Position numbers and translations under genes: made by a program. Below, piece by piece: positions 34,216 to 44,842 of a stretch of DNA of 64,000 nucleotides. The DNA lies in NCBI GenBank assembly GCA_030141605.1, contig JAQGDQ010000215.1, forward strand, positions 246,314 through 310,313, in the 5' to 3' direction. Source of the stretch: Tubiluchus corallicola. Lineage: Eukaryota; Priapulida; Priapulimorpha; Priapulimorphida; Tubiluchidae. A model generated the notes under the pieces. That model made no database searches, had not been told where the DNA came from, and saw only the letters and a list, made by a program, of their open reading frames with translations. Position 1 is the stretch's first letter; every line of letters begins with the position of its first letter.

Positions 34216-35911
34216 ATGTTGGGTAATCGCAGCACCTATGTAGTACTCACGGGTTCTGCAACCTGGATAATTTTGAGAATTGCTTTAGTAGGAGGAATTC
34301 ATTTTGTGGACAAAGATACAGCATGTAATAGCACTCGGAGATCTCCAGAATGTCCAAGATGTCGCTATGAGAACTATTACTCTAATTCGTCAGTCTGTCT
34401 AATCATTTTCAAAGGACGTCTGGATAAGAAAATTTTTGAAAGTGTCTTCAATGCTTTGTCCAAAGACACCGTTTATATATGGGAAGTTTGGCTCTTTGGC
34501 TATAACACTCAGCTTCGTGTATTAGCAAATGATATATTTGCTAACCGAAGGGCATATTTCGTTCGCAAGTTGGAAATAAAACATTCAGGATTAACAGAGA
34601 TTACTGCCAACACTTTCACAATGTTCTCAAATTTACATCACCTTAAAATGATGACACATCATCACTTGACCTTTATAGATGACAAAGCATTTACAGGTCT
34701 ACATAAGCTAGAATTTCTGGAAATAGCTGATGCTAAAAAATTGAAGTATCTTGGCAGCTTGGATCTTACAGACAGTCCAAAATTAAATAAAATACTAATT
34801 AGAGGAACTGGAGTAAGACATATGGAAGAACCAAAAATATCTGTTCCCTATGCTAATGTAGAAATCACCATAATAAAAGGTATACTATTAGAATGATTTA
34901 CTGAAATACTGCTTCTGAGATTTTGTGATATGTTCTTTATTATTATTTCTCTGCTACAATATTAACTATCTTCAAAAGCTTAACACCTAATGTCAGCAAG
35001 CTTCATGGTCACACACATGAAATTGTGGCTTAGACAGTGAAGTAACAATGTTGTCAAATGTCAAGGGCATTAATTTTGCTAATTTTTCAATTATTACTCA
35101 ACTCCTGTTAGGGTTTGGCTTTTATCATTTTCTTACATGCAAATAATTTACTTCCTAATTAAACCCAAAAAATGTTATTAATTAAATATGTACCCCAAAT
35201 GTTCAAGTTTTGGATTTCGAGAATAAATTTACTAAACAAAAAGGCATCAGTATCTTAAGCAGCTTAACTGAAAACAATAATTGTCGATATCACAATTGTT
35301 TGTTCATTACTGCTGGTTTTTATACAAACAATGAAGTAATAATATGTAACTGGTAAAATATTTTATAAAATAATCACAATAGCTGGTAAGCACACCAGGT
35401 CAAAACATCGCAAAAATTTCTATCATTCATATCATTCATAAGTTTGTTGCTTTAATAAAAAAAGCAAAAGAGGGAAACAAAGAAAAGTTGAATAACACAT
35501 GAAAAGGAAAGGAAAAGAAGGAAGAGAGGAATACAAAAAAGGAAGAAAATAAAGAGGAATTAAAAAGCCAAAAAGAGGCACAAAAGGAAAAATAAAGCCA
35601 ACAACAAAAACTTATAAAAGCACTTGACTAATTTATCGTGTTATTAATTTATTTTAGAATCATATTGGGGTCAGTACATTGACTGCGATTGCACCTGGTC
35701 TTGGCTGTTCGATAATGACTGGAGAGGGATAAATGTTACATGTGACCCAGATGGACATGGTGATTACTCTACGTGGTTTATGCGGTGTAAACCACCGGTG
35801 GATGCAGTTATTGACAACAATTCACAACTGAAATTACATGATAATACAGCCTTAGCTGACCTTACGCAACTGGCAATTTTTTTATTTTACAAAATCTTTG
35901 CAGCACTATAA
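34216..35911 (+). CDS. LRR protein A (tandem paralog 1)
   Basis: Exon 1 34216-34879 and exon 2 35658-35911, joined AAAG|gtatac ... ttttag|AATC in phase 1, give 305 aa in the zero frame. An N-terminal hydrophobic stretch (YVVLTGSATWIILRIALVGG, residues about 8-27) is a signal peptide or anchor. A Cys-rich cap follows (CNSTRRSPECPRC, SSVC), then about four leucine-rich repeats (LRVLANDIFANR, LTEITANTFTMFSNL, LTFIDDKAFTGLHKLEFLEI). A C-terminal LRR cap is spread over exon 2 (CDCTWSWLF, VTCDPDG, MRCKPP). Secreted or membrane-attached LRR proteins with this plan bind ligands in adhesion or immunity; the actual role is unknown. The zero-frame stop comes soon after a U UUU UUA heptamer, and a hydrophobic segment continues in the -1 frame to 36081. 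The start is preceded by cttcttctccag, so ATG may sit right after a splice acceptor. Confidence 0.75.
35878..35884 (+). promoter_or_regulatory. Candidate -1 frameshift heptamer in LRR A
   Basis: T TTT TTA lies in the zero frame (codons ATT TTT TTA), the exact layout of a -1 slippery site. After a -1 slip the frame stays open from 35884 to the stop at 36079-36081, adding ILQNLCSTIITAVSD then IIVIIISYNRK and a 38-residue tail. As an alternative, splicing from gtgtaa (35785) to ctttgcag (ending 35903) would enter the same frame. No downstream pseudoknot was assessed. Confidence 0.4.
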
Positions 35912-37163
35912 TTACTGCAGTATCAGATATAATTGTGATCATCATCAGTTATAACAGAAAATTAACACAGAATCAATGTTATGCAGGAAGTGATTGGCAC
36001 GAAATATGTTACAAAATTAAATCAATCATTAGTGCTATTGCCAATGTTACTCTAAAGGAACGTACTCAAATAACAGAGTAAACTTCTTAAATAGATTAAA
36101 TTTCTTTATACAAAATAAATCAATTTTGTAGCATTTTTTCCTTTGTGTTTTACTCTTCATACAATTTCTCTCTCAGTCTGTCAGCAGTGGCTGACTGACC
36201 CACCAGAATACCGTGAAGTTCTTCGGTGGGCCCCAAAGTAATGGATGATTAACTGTCATCGGTGTACTCTGTACATGCCTCGTCTTTTTATTTCAGTGAA
36301 CATATCAGTAATTATTTAACCTTCATCACCCCAGAGATTGCCTTTAGTACAAGGAAGCAAATCATTATTAACTAAATTCACTAGTAATGATAGCTATTGC
36401 TAAACAAGTATGCACACGTTTCAATTTTTAGTACACTTTGAAATCAATTTTAAATTATGCTTTGGAAATTATTCGGATTAGTTGTTCTATTATTGAGATT
36501 TTCATTTTTATTATCAGATTAATAAAATTTTCTAGTATTTGTCTTATGCATGCATTAACATAAAAATGAATACAGCAATATTGAATAGATGTAACATTTT
36601 AGTTATGCCAAAAACCTTTATTTTTATTGGATTGTTTTAACTATGTTTTAAGATTAAGTGGTTTCTTTAGACAGGACCCTTTTCAAAGTTTTCCCAGTAG
36701 AAATTTTAGTTCCAGTCTGCCACTAGCTGTCAGGACGGTTTCAGAACCAGTTTGTGCTTTAGGAAATATAAATAATAGCCACGTGACCGGAATTTTGCTT
36801 AATTTGCAGCGATTTATTCTTTTATTGGGGACAACAGTAGAGTTAACTCTTTTGTGGAAAGCTTGTGGAGTTCAGATGCACTCTTATGGGGAATGTTGCA
36901 TTGTAGAATATTAGGATTCAAAAACACTTTGCTTTATAGTTTTGAGGAAAGGAGAAGAGCTAAGATCGAAGTTAAGTAATTTCGAGGCTGGTACGGGAAT
37001 GGATGGATGGCCTTCAGTTCAAAACTTTGGTATGTTACTTTCATTCGCTACACTAATTCAGCGAGCACTGGAACCTTCCAGATGCTGCCGTTGGCCCGTT
37101 GATTGCAGTAATCTTGCTCGGATTGTGCCGAATTAAAATATAACGTACCACGTTGTGGTATAG

Positions 37164-39777
37164 TATAATATTATGACCATTTATTTGCTGTAAACAAAAT
37201 AATATTAAGAAGCAATGGAGTACGATTAACAGCTTACTAAAAATTAAAAGTAAAGCACAAGTTGCCCCTTCCTCTGTAGATAACAATGGTCATACCACAA
37301 GTGACTACCACTCTATTGCTAATGCATTTAATAAATTCTTTTAGTCTGTAGGTAGTAATATGGCCAATAAAATTCCATCCATTTCGAAAACATACCAATC
37401 ATTCTTAAATGCTCCAAATGATAAATCTGTCTTCTTTTACCTTATCTCTGAATTTGAAACATTGTTGTCTCTTAATAAACTTAACAAAAATAAATCACCT
37501 GGCCCAAAAATGTCCCAGTTAAATTCTACAAATTAGCAACTAATTTAATTGTCCCAGTTCTTTCTCGATTATTCAATATGGCAGTTTCTGAAGGAACCTT
37601 TCCTAAATGTCTAAAAGTAGCTAAAGTAAAACAACTTTATAAAGAAAATTCGCCAACCAACCTATCAAATTATCGTCCAATTTCTCTCCTGTCACCAGTT
37701 TCCAAAATTTTTGAAAATATTACTTGTAATCGCATTAACAATTTTCTCACTTCATGTAATATACTAATGAAATTTCAATTTGGTTTTTGCAAAACTTACT
37801 CCACTTCATTAGCTACTTCCGAATTTGTTGAAAATATGCTTCTAAATTTAGACAAAAAGTTTTCACTTGTGCAATATTCTTCGATTTATCTAAAGCTTTT
37901 GAGATCACAGTTCAGCATGATATTCTACTACATAAATTACATTATTATGGCATCAGAGGCCCTGTCTTGGAACTCCTTAAATCGTACTTAACTAACCAAC
38001 AACAGTTCACCACTATTAACAATACATGCTCTGATTTGCTAGACATAAACTGTGGTGTACCTCAAAGATGAACTTTTGGGCCGCTGCTTTCCTGATCTAT
38101 ATCAACGACCTACCTCTTGCTACTAATTTTACACTCGTCTTTTCGCTGATGACACAAGTCTCTTCCTCACATCTACTAACTATTCAACTTTACAACATCG
38201 CACTAACAATGAACTAAAAAAGATTGATGACTGGATGAAAGCAAATAAATTATCTGTTAATTACACTAAAACTATGTATATGTTAATCATTAGGAACCTT
38301 TCACAACAAGACTTCCATTCTGAACTCAAAATTGGCGACACAACTAACAGAAAGTAATAGTATAAAATACCTTGGCTTGCATATTGACAACAATATGAAG
38401 TGGACTACGCACATTTCCTCTACAGCAACAAAATTAAGCAAAACAGCTGGTATTTTTGCAAAGTTAAGACATTTTGTTAATTTGCCTATTTTGAAAATGA
38501 TCTACCATGCATTAGTCTATCCTTTCCTCCAATACTGTGTGTTGTCTTGGTGGCAAACAAAAAATACTTATTACAACCACTATTAACAGTTCAGAATGAA
38601 ATAGTTAAATACATGACTTTCGCCAATTACAGAGACCACGCCACACCATCGTACATACACCTTAGTTTATTGAAAGTAGAAGATATTTATAATCTTGAAT
38701 TATTTAAATTCATGTATAAGTATAATAACTGGCAGTTGCCTGAATTATATACTAACTACTTTACCTTATACAAAGATGTTCACTTTCGCTATACTAGGTC
38801 TTCCAGTAAGGGACACTATTTTCAAACACGATTTAACACAGCGTATGGCTTAAATACCTTACAGCACAATGGAGTTATTTTGTGGAATAGTATACCCAAT
38901 TCAATCATTTCCCCTCCTTCTTTAAAAATAGCTACCAAACAATATAAGATATTTTTACTTAGTAAATATACAATGCACTAATGTTTTTCTTTTACTAATA
39001 GGTATCTTTATGACCTTTGTTACTTTATTAATAAAAGGTATATATCAATTAAAATGAAATTATTCATTCATCGCAACCTATATCTGTATCTGTTTCCACT
39101 TGCAAAAAGCTCTTAGCTTATAACCAGCAAAAACCAGTGATACAAACATTTTTTGAATGTATTATTGTACCATTAATTTTGTGAACGAATCACTAAGATT
39201 CATATAATTTGCCTTCCCCCCTCTCCCTGACCATAGCACATTTTAAAGGTTATGATCGCTACATTACTACCATCAATTATATTGAAATGTTCTATACAAT
39301 TATAGTTATTACTATAAGTATAATGTATAATTTAATCTCTTCTCCCCCACTTAAATTTGACTATATATATGTGTATATATATATATCATTGTATACACAA
39401 GTAAGCAATATGGTGCTTTGCAATACAAGTGGTACATTGACAGATAATCACATAATTCATATTCATAACTATTTTAAAAAAATTCACTCTTTAAGGCTCA
39501 CTCAAAATCATAATTACATATTATGTTTTCCTTTCTTAACTTTCAAGTTTATTGCTCTTATACCATTGCTATTACTACATCATTTACGTCGTCCTTATTT
39601 ACATTAAGTTATCTACAGAAGCATGCATAACTATAATCATTTTTTCATTTAAGTAAGATGAATGTGCAAATGACCGTATGGTCGTACACTCACCTCGCAC
39701 TACTCAAATTATTTTATTTAAAGTTCGTAATGTGTTTGATATTGTACTTTTATGTGTGAAAATAAATTCATAGTTCA
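37164..39777 (+). mobile_element. 5'-truncated non-LTR retrotransposon (Jockey/CR1-like)
   Basis: Reverse-transcriptase blocks are visible in several frames: NKNKSPGP, NYRPISLLSPVSKIFE, QFGFCK, CGVPQ, IKYLGLHIDNNMKW, then a C-terminal region (ELFKFMYKYNNWQLPELY, VILWNSIPNSI) and about 0.75 kb of 3' UTR. The catalytic region is damaged by several stops and frame changes (for example near 37350, 37540 and 38070), and the endonuclease is missing, so it cannot move. A short repeat (ATAGT) flanks the insertion, and units 1 and 3 have the empty site, so it inserted after the array formed. It leaves open frames at 37578-37991, 38332-38586 and 38547-38981. Confidence 0.88.
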
Positions 39778-40429
39778 TATAGTGATTGCAGTGCAGCATA
39801 GTTGTAGCGCTGTGTAGTAGATACTACCATAAGTGTGGTCTAAATCAAAGCTGACATTGATTTCTTAAAAAAATTGCCTCGTTCTGGTGGTTAAACGAGG
39901 AACAATTTTTTGTGGAGTTGCAAAGGTCGACTTAGTTTATACTTGACCAATTATTTTGAAGACGACATATTTTACACAAACCATAGCAGTTTGTCATTTT
40001 GCATCACTGTTTCACTGTGAATTGATCAAGTTTTATTTTTCTGTTGGTTACAGGTGACAAAAGTAATCCCATTTACCTGCTTCACAGAACATGATTTGAA
40101 AAACGACTGTGCTGGTTACGTACTACCGTCTTCTTAAAATGGATGTATAAAGATGATGGTACTGCTAAAACGCCGAGCGCCAAGCAAGAAGCAAGAAAGT
40201 CAATTTTCGATAATGATACAGCAGCATTGGATAAATGTTCAACAAAAGTTATATTTTCATAATTTTGTGGAAAAAGGAAAGGTGGGAGAGAAAACACAAA
40301 GAGTCAAAGGGTAGTAAGTTACGATATGGAAAGGAGGCGTTACATAAACTATTTCGGGCTCAAAATGTTCCTAAATCATGATCATAATTCAATGAAACAG
40401 CCACTGACACCAATAGATCTGCACATCTC

Positions 40430-40590
40430 ATGGTCATTCTAAGATACTGTTTAAATGTTGTGCAGGAATTGTAAAAGTTCATTTTTCTCACACCACATAG
40501 TGAACAAATGGAACAGTTGGCCAGAAAGGGAGATCAGTGCACAGAATTTAAATCTTCTCAAGAAGCCATTAAGGGCTTCACGGTAATCAT
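40430..40590 (+). pseudogene. LINE 3' fragment in unit 2
   Basis: Counterpart of the fragment at 32440. It keeps VNKWNSWPER-like and LLKKPLRASR-like residues, with stops in between. Confidence 0.45.
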
Positions 40591-41059
40591 GCTTTAAGAA
40601 GCCAAAATTATCATGAAACATTGGAACTGCAGGTTTTTATACCATTGGGGTAAAATCTCACAAGTCGAAACTACATTCCTCAACTTTACGTATTTTTATA
40701 GTCAAAATTTTTCGTTAAATTTTTGGGTAAAGGCTCCAATAGGCTCTGAATCTTTTGCTAGAATTTTTTTAGTGTTGAAAGTTCCAGTCTTGAGTCGAAA
40801 TTGCCCTTCTGTGTGCGAACAGATGTAGATGGTCTTCTTTTAGGAAGCTGCTCACATGGAATATTATACGTGATTAATATTTTTGTCCTCACTGATACAC
40901 ACTGAAAGCTTTGTGTATCTAATTTATGAGTTTGTAAAAGAGGAATATTTATAAGAACGAAAAGTAATGGACTAAACTCTAGAGAAAATATATTTGCACA
41001 AGTTATATAGTTTATTAAACAATAATTTACATGTTTATTAAATAAAACTTATATTTTAC

Positions 41060-41372
41060 AAAGATGCAGCAAAAGAAGAAGCAGGAGACATTATTATTAA
41101 TAAAGTAAGTTGAATACAAATTGCATTTGTACCATTTTTGATTAAATTTCATTGTATAATATTTGCATTCTGAGAATATAGCAGCTTTCTGGCTGGTAAA
41201 ATTCAACTAGAACTTAAATATAGAATCTACACTTCTATTCCACTTATGTGGTTAGTTCATTGCTACACAGTTATTTGATTAACTTACATGTACTTGATTT
41301 AGTTTTTGTTGTAGAGCTCATACTTTCATGGATGCCATAAGCACATGTGAATGTGTACTCTTCTAACACACG
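41060..41372 (+). pseudogene. Captured CRYM fragment, unit 2
   Basis: Same captured piece as in unit 1 (exon 6 end, donor, part of intron 6), here with KDAAKEEAGD and a gtaagt donor. It shares the four silent changes of unit 1, so a single capture came before the tandem duplication. Confidence 0.9.
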
Positions 41373-41425
41373 ACACACCTTATTCACACCCTTGGCACGT
41401 CCAATTTACTGTCAAAGTTTCTCAC

Positions 41426-41979
41426 TCAACATGCTGTGCAATTACGCCTGTAGAAAGTCCCATTGATCCATCGCAGAGAGCCTTGTGATTCGTCTTTGAA
41501 GCAACCCAAGTGTGGACAATTTTTCTGGCAAAAGAATGGCTGAGTCACTGGATAGTTGGAGGTGTCATTCATGTCTCCTTTCGTCAGGAGATGAGGAATT
41601 AAAGTTTTCGGGCAAGCTAAAAAGAACGAATCTGCATCGCTGTCAGTAATGCTCACCATTTCTATCCATCTCTTTTCATATCCATCTTTTCATTTCTATC
41701 TCTGGGTAAAACTTGAGCAGGGAATGCAGGGAATCTTCCAAGAATTGGATCAACAACAATTTCTGGTTACTTCTAAAGATGGACGTATTCAATTTGCACA
41801 ATTCGCATATCCATCGCCATTTTTTTCATGACCTCCAAGAATAATGAGGTTGCCATTGGGAAATCCCCAGTTAAATTGTGGATTTCCGGCGGATATTCCA
41901 GCTCACAAATCACGAAATATCCGACGTTAGCATCCTTGTTAATGGTACACAGATCAAAGCTACTATGGTTGGCTAACAT
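41426..41979 (-). pseudogene. Relic of family B DNA polymerase, unit 2
   Basis: Counterpart of 33434-33985 with the same two broken stretches and motif blocks (LEYPPEI; DADSFF; DTSNYP; LGCFKDE). The piece at 41773-41979 is still open for 68 codons. The substitutions between the two copies do not suggest a function. Confidence 0.6.
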
Positions 41980-42197
41980 CAGAAGTAAAATTGTATGACG
42001 TAAAATTTACACAGGGCATTCAACATGTCACACGTTGCTTGCATAGCAAACGAAACTCAGATACAAGCCTTGTGACGTCACGCTATTGTTACAACAAGCA
42101 AATCGGTTGAAGATGTAGGTGCTGCTGTGCAGCTGGTTGCCCATTTTCTAAGTGCCTAGCAGCTACACCACCTTTTGTCGCTTGCTTCTTCTCAAGG

Positions 42198-43886
42198 ATG
42201 TTGGGTAATCGCAGTACCTATGTAGTACTCGCTGGTTCTGCAACCTGGATAATTTTGAGAATTGCTTTAGTAGGAGGAATTCATTGGATAGAGAAAAATG
42301 CTACAGCATGTAATAGCACTCGGAGATCTCCAGAATGTCCAATATGTCACTATCAGAACTATTACTTTAATTCGTCAGTTTGTGTAATCGTGGTCAGAGG
42401 CCTTCTGAATAAGAAAATTGTTGAAAGTGTCTTCAATGCTTTGTCCAAAGACACCGTTTATATATGGGAAGTTTGGTACCTTGGCTATAACACCCAGCTT
42501 CGCGTGTTAACAAGTGATATCTTTGCTAACCGAAATGCATATTTGGTTCGCAAGTTGGTCATATATTATTCAGAATTAACAGAGATTACCGCCAACACTT
42601 TCATAATGTTCTCAGATGTGGATCACCTTAAATTGAGGACAAATCATCACTTGACACTTATCGATGACAATGCATTTATAGGTCTACATAAGCTAGAATT
42701 TCTGGAAATAGCTAATGCTAGAAGACTGAACTATCTTGGCAGCTTGGATCTTACAGACAGTCCAAAGTTAAATACAATACTAATTAGAGGAACTGGAGTA
42801 AGACATATGGAAGAACCAAAAATATCTGTTCCCTATGCTAATGTTAATATCACCATAATAAAAGGTATACTATTAGAATGATTTACTGAAATACTGCTTC
42901 TGAGATTTTGTGATACGTTCTTTATTATTGTTTCTGGGCTACAACATTAACTATGTCCAAAAGTTTAACACCTAATGTCAGCAAGCTTGATGGTCACACA
43001 CCTGAAATTGTGGCTTAGACAATGAAGTAACAATGTTGTCAAATGTCAAGGGCATTAATTTTGCTAATTTTTTAATTATTACTCAACTCCTGTTAGGGTT
43101 TGGCTTTTATCATTTTCTTACATGCAAATAATTTTACTTCCTAATTAAACCCAAAAAATGTTATTAATTAAATATGTACCACAAATGTTCAAGTTTTGGA
43201 TTTCGAGAATAAATTTACTAAACAAAAAGGCATCACTATCTTAAGCAGCTTAACTGAAAACAATAATTGTCGATATCACAATTGTTTGTTCATTACTGCT
43301 GGCTTTTATACAAACAATGAAGTAATAATATGTAACTGGTAAAATATTTTATAAAATAATCACAATAGCTGGTAAGCACACCAGGTCAAAACATCGCAAA
43401 AATTTCTATCATTCATATCATTCATAAGTTTGTTGCTTTAATAAAAAAGGAAAAGAGGGAAAGCAAAGAAAAGCTCAATAACACATGAAAAGGAAAGGAA
43501 AAGCAGGAAGAGAGAAATACAAAAAAATGAAGAAAATAAAGAGGAATTAAAATGCCAAAAAGAGGCAAAAAAGGAAAAATAATTCTGACATAAAGCACTT
43601 CACTAATTTATCGTGTTATTAATTTATTTTAGAATCACCATGGGGTCAGTACATTGACTGTGATTGCACCTGGTCTTGGCTGTTCGATAATGACTGGAGA
43701 GGGATAAATGTTACATGTGACCCAGATGGACATGTTGATTACTCTACATGGTTTATGCGGTGTAAACCACCGGTGGATGCAGTTATTGACAACAATTCAC
43801 AACTGAAATTAAATGATAGTACAGCCTTAGCTGTCCTTACGCAACTAGCAATTTTTTTATTTTACAAAATCTCTGCAGCACAATAA
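42198..43886 (+). CDS. LRR protein B (tandem paralog 2)
   Basis: Exon 1 42198-42864 and exon 2 43633-43886, with the same splice sites and phase as LRR A; 306 aa in the zero frame, one codon longer near residue 35. Signal/anchor segment, N-terminal Cys cap, LRRs and C-terminal cap are all intact. By eye exon 1 differs from LRR A at 42 amino acids with only 13 purely silent codon changes. The replacements fall in the N-cap and repeats, while ESVFNALSKDTVYIWEVW and the last ~25 codons of the exon are unchanged. The slippery heptamer is kept; the -1 frame runs to a stop at 44006-44008 with a different end from LRR A (a one-base indel). The function is unknown. Confidence 0.75.
43853..43859 (+). 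promoter_or_regulatory. Candidate -1 frameshift heptamer in LRR B
   Basis: Same in-frame T TTT TTA as in LRR A. The -1 frame adds ILQNLCSTIITAVSD, IIVIIITYHRK and a shorter tail. Differences from LRR A in the first 24 codons of this frame are mostly silent (CTT/CTC, ACT/ACA, GTG/GTC, TAT/TAC), whereas two of the same changes alter residues in the zero frame (F to S, L to Q). Confidence 0.4.
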
Positions 43887-44326
43887 TTACTGCAGTATCA
43901 GATATAATTGTCATCATCATCACTTACCACAGAAAATTAACACAGAATCAATGTTATGCAGAAAGTGATTGGCAGGAAATGTTTTTCAAAATTAAGGTCC
44001 ATCGTTAGTGCTATTGCCAATGTTACTCTAAAGGAACGTACTCAAATAACAGAGTAAACTTCTTAAATAGATTAAATTTCTTTATACAAAATAAATCAAC
44101 TTTGTAGCATTTTTTCCTTTGTGTTTTACTCTTCATACAATTTCTCTCTGAGGCTGTCAGCAGTGGCTGACTGGCCCACCAGAATACTGTGAAGCTCCTT
44201 GGTGGGCCCCAAAGTAATGGATGATTAACTGCCATCGGTGTACTCTGAACATGCCTCGTCTTTTGATTTCAGTGAACATATGAGTAATTATTTAACCTTC
44301 ATCACCCCAGAGATTGCCTTTAGTAC

Positions 44327-44452
44327 ATCAAGCTATCAGCATTTTGCTAGGTGGCAGGCCTGTGTTAAGATAAGCTGACCACGATGTGACACTAAATTAC
44401 ACATACCATTGATAGCTGGTTGGCAGCAGCTGCATAATTTTCACATACCTCC
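44327..44452. other. ~125-bp segment present only in unit 2
   Basis: Lies between AGTACA and GGAAGTAAATC, which are adjacent in unit 1. It contains TAGGTGGCAGGCCTGTGTTA. It could be a small insertion in unit 2 or a deletion in unit 1; no clear target duplication is seen. Confidence 0.6.
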
Positions 44453-44842
44453 AGGAAGTAAATCATTATTGACTAAATTCACTAGTAATGATAGCTATTG
44501 CTAAACATATATGCACACGTTTCAGTTTTTAGTACACTTTGAAATCATTTTTAAAGTATGCTTTGAAAATTATTCGGATTAGTTGTTCTATTATTGAGAT
44601 TTTCATTTTTATTATCAGATTAATATAATTTTCTAGTATTTGTCTTGTGCATGCATTAACATAAAAATCAATACAGCAATACTGAATAGATGTAATATTT
44701 TAGTTATGCCAAAGACCTTTATTTTTATTCGATTGTTTTAAAAATGTTTTAGAATTAGGTGGTTTCTTTAGACAGAACCCTTTTCAAAGTTTTCCCAGCA
44801 GAAATTTAGTTCCAGTCCGCCACTAGCAGTCAGGACGGTTTC

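Larger units (their letters stand above)
31410..36740 (+). repeat. LRR array unit 1 (~5.3 kb)
   Basis: First of three tandem units. Order within the unit: a short conserved stretch (AGAACCAGTTTGTGCTTT at the left edge), a degenerate reading-frame region (about 32130-32420), a LINE 3' fragment, the CRYM-derived piece, the antisense polymerase relic, the LRR gene, and about 0.8 kb of downstream sequence. Homology with unit 2 begins abruptly near 31410. Apart from the listed pieces the downstream stretch 35912-36740 holds the -1 frame described at the slippery site and then nothing recognised. Confidence 0.88.
36741..44842 (+). repeat. LRR array unit 2, interrupted by a LINE
   Basis: Second unit, same order of parts as unit 1. 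Without the LINE at 37164-39777 it is about 5.5 kb. It differs from unit 1 by an extra ~125 bp at 44327-44452 and by scattered substitutions. Noncoding identity varies by segment: in a ~310-bp stretch of the LRR intron I count about five differences, but nearer 6% just downstream of exon 2. Confidence 0.88.

Noticed and set aside
36627-36914. 95-codon frame with RFILLLGTTVELTLLW near the start of unit 2
   Set aside because: The segment around 36812-36911 is kept as an open frame in all three units (also at 31479 and 44908), but the upstream part is not and there is no start or splice logic. Too weak to call a gene, though the conserved stretch could be rechecked with RNA data.
39209-39607. 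132-codon open frame after the LINE polymerase
   Set aside because: It lies in the LINE 3' untranslated region, is very AT-rich and has no domain.
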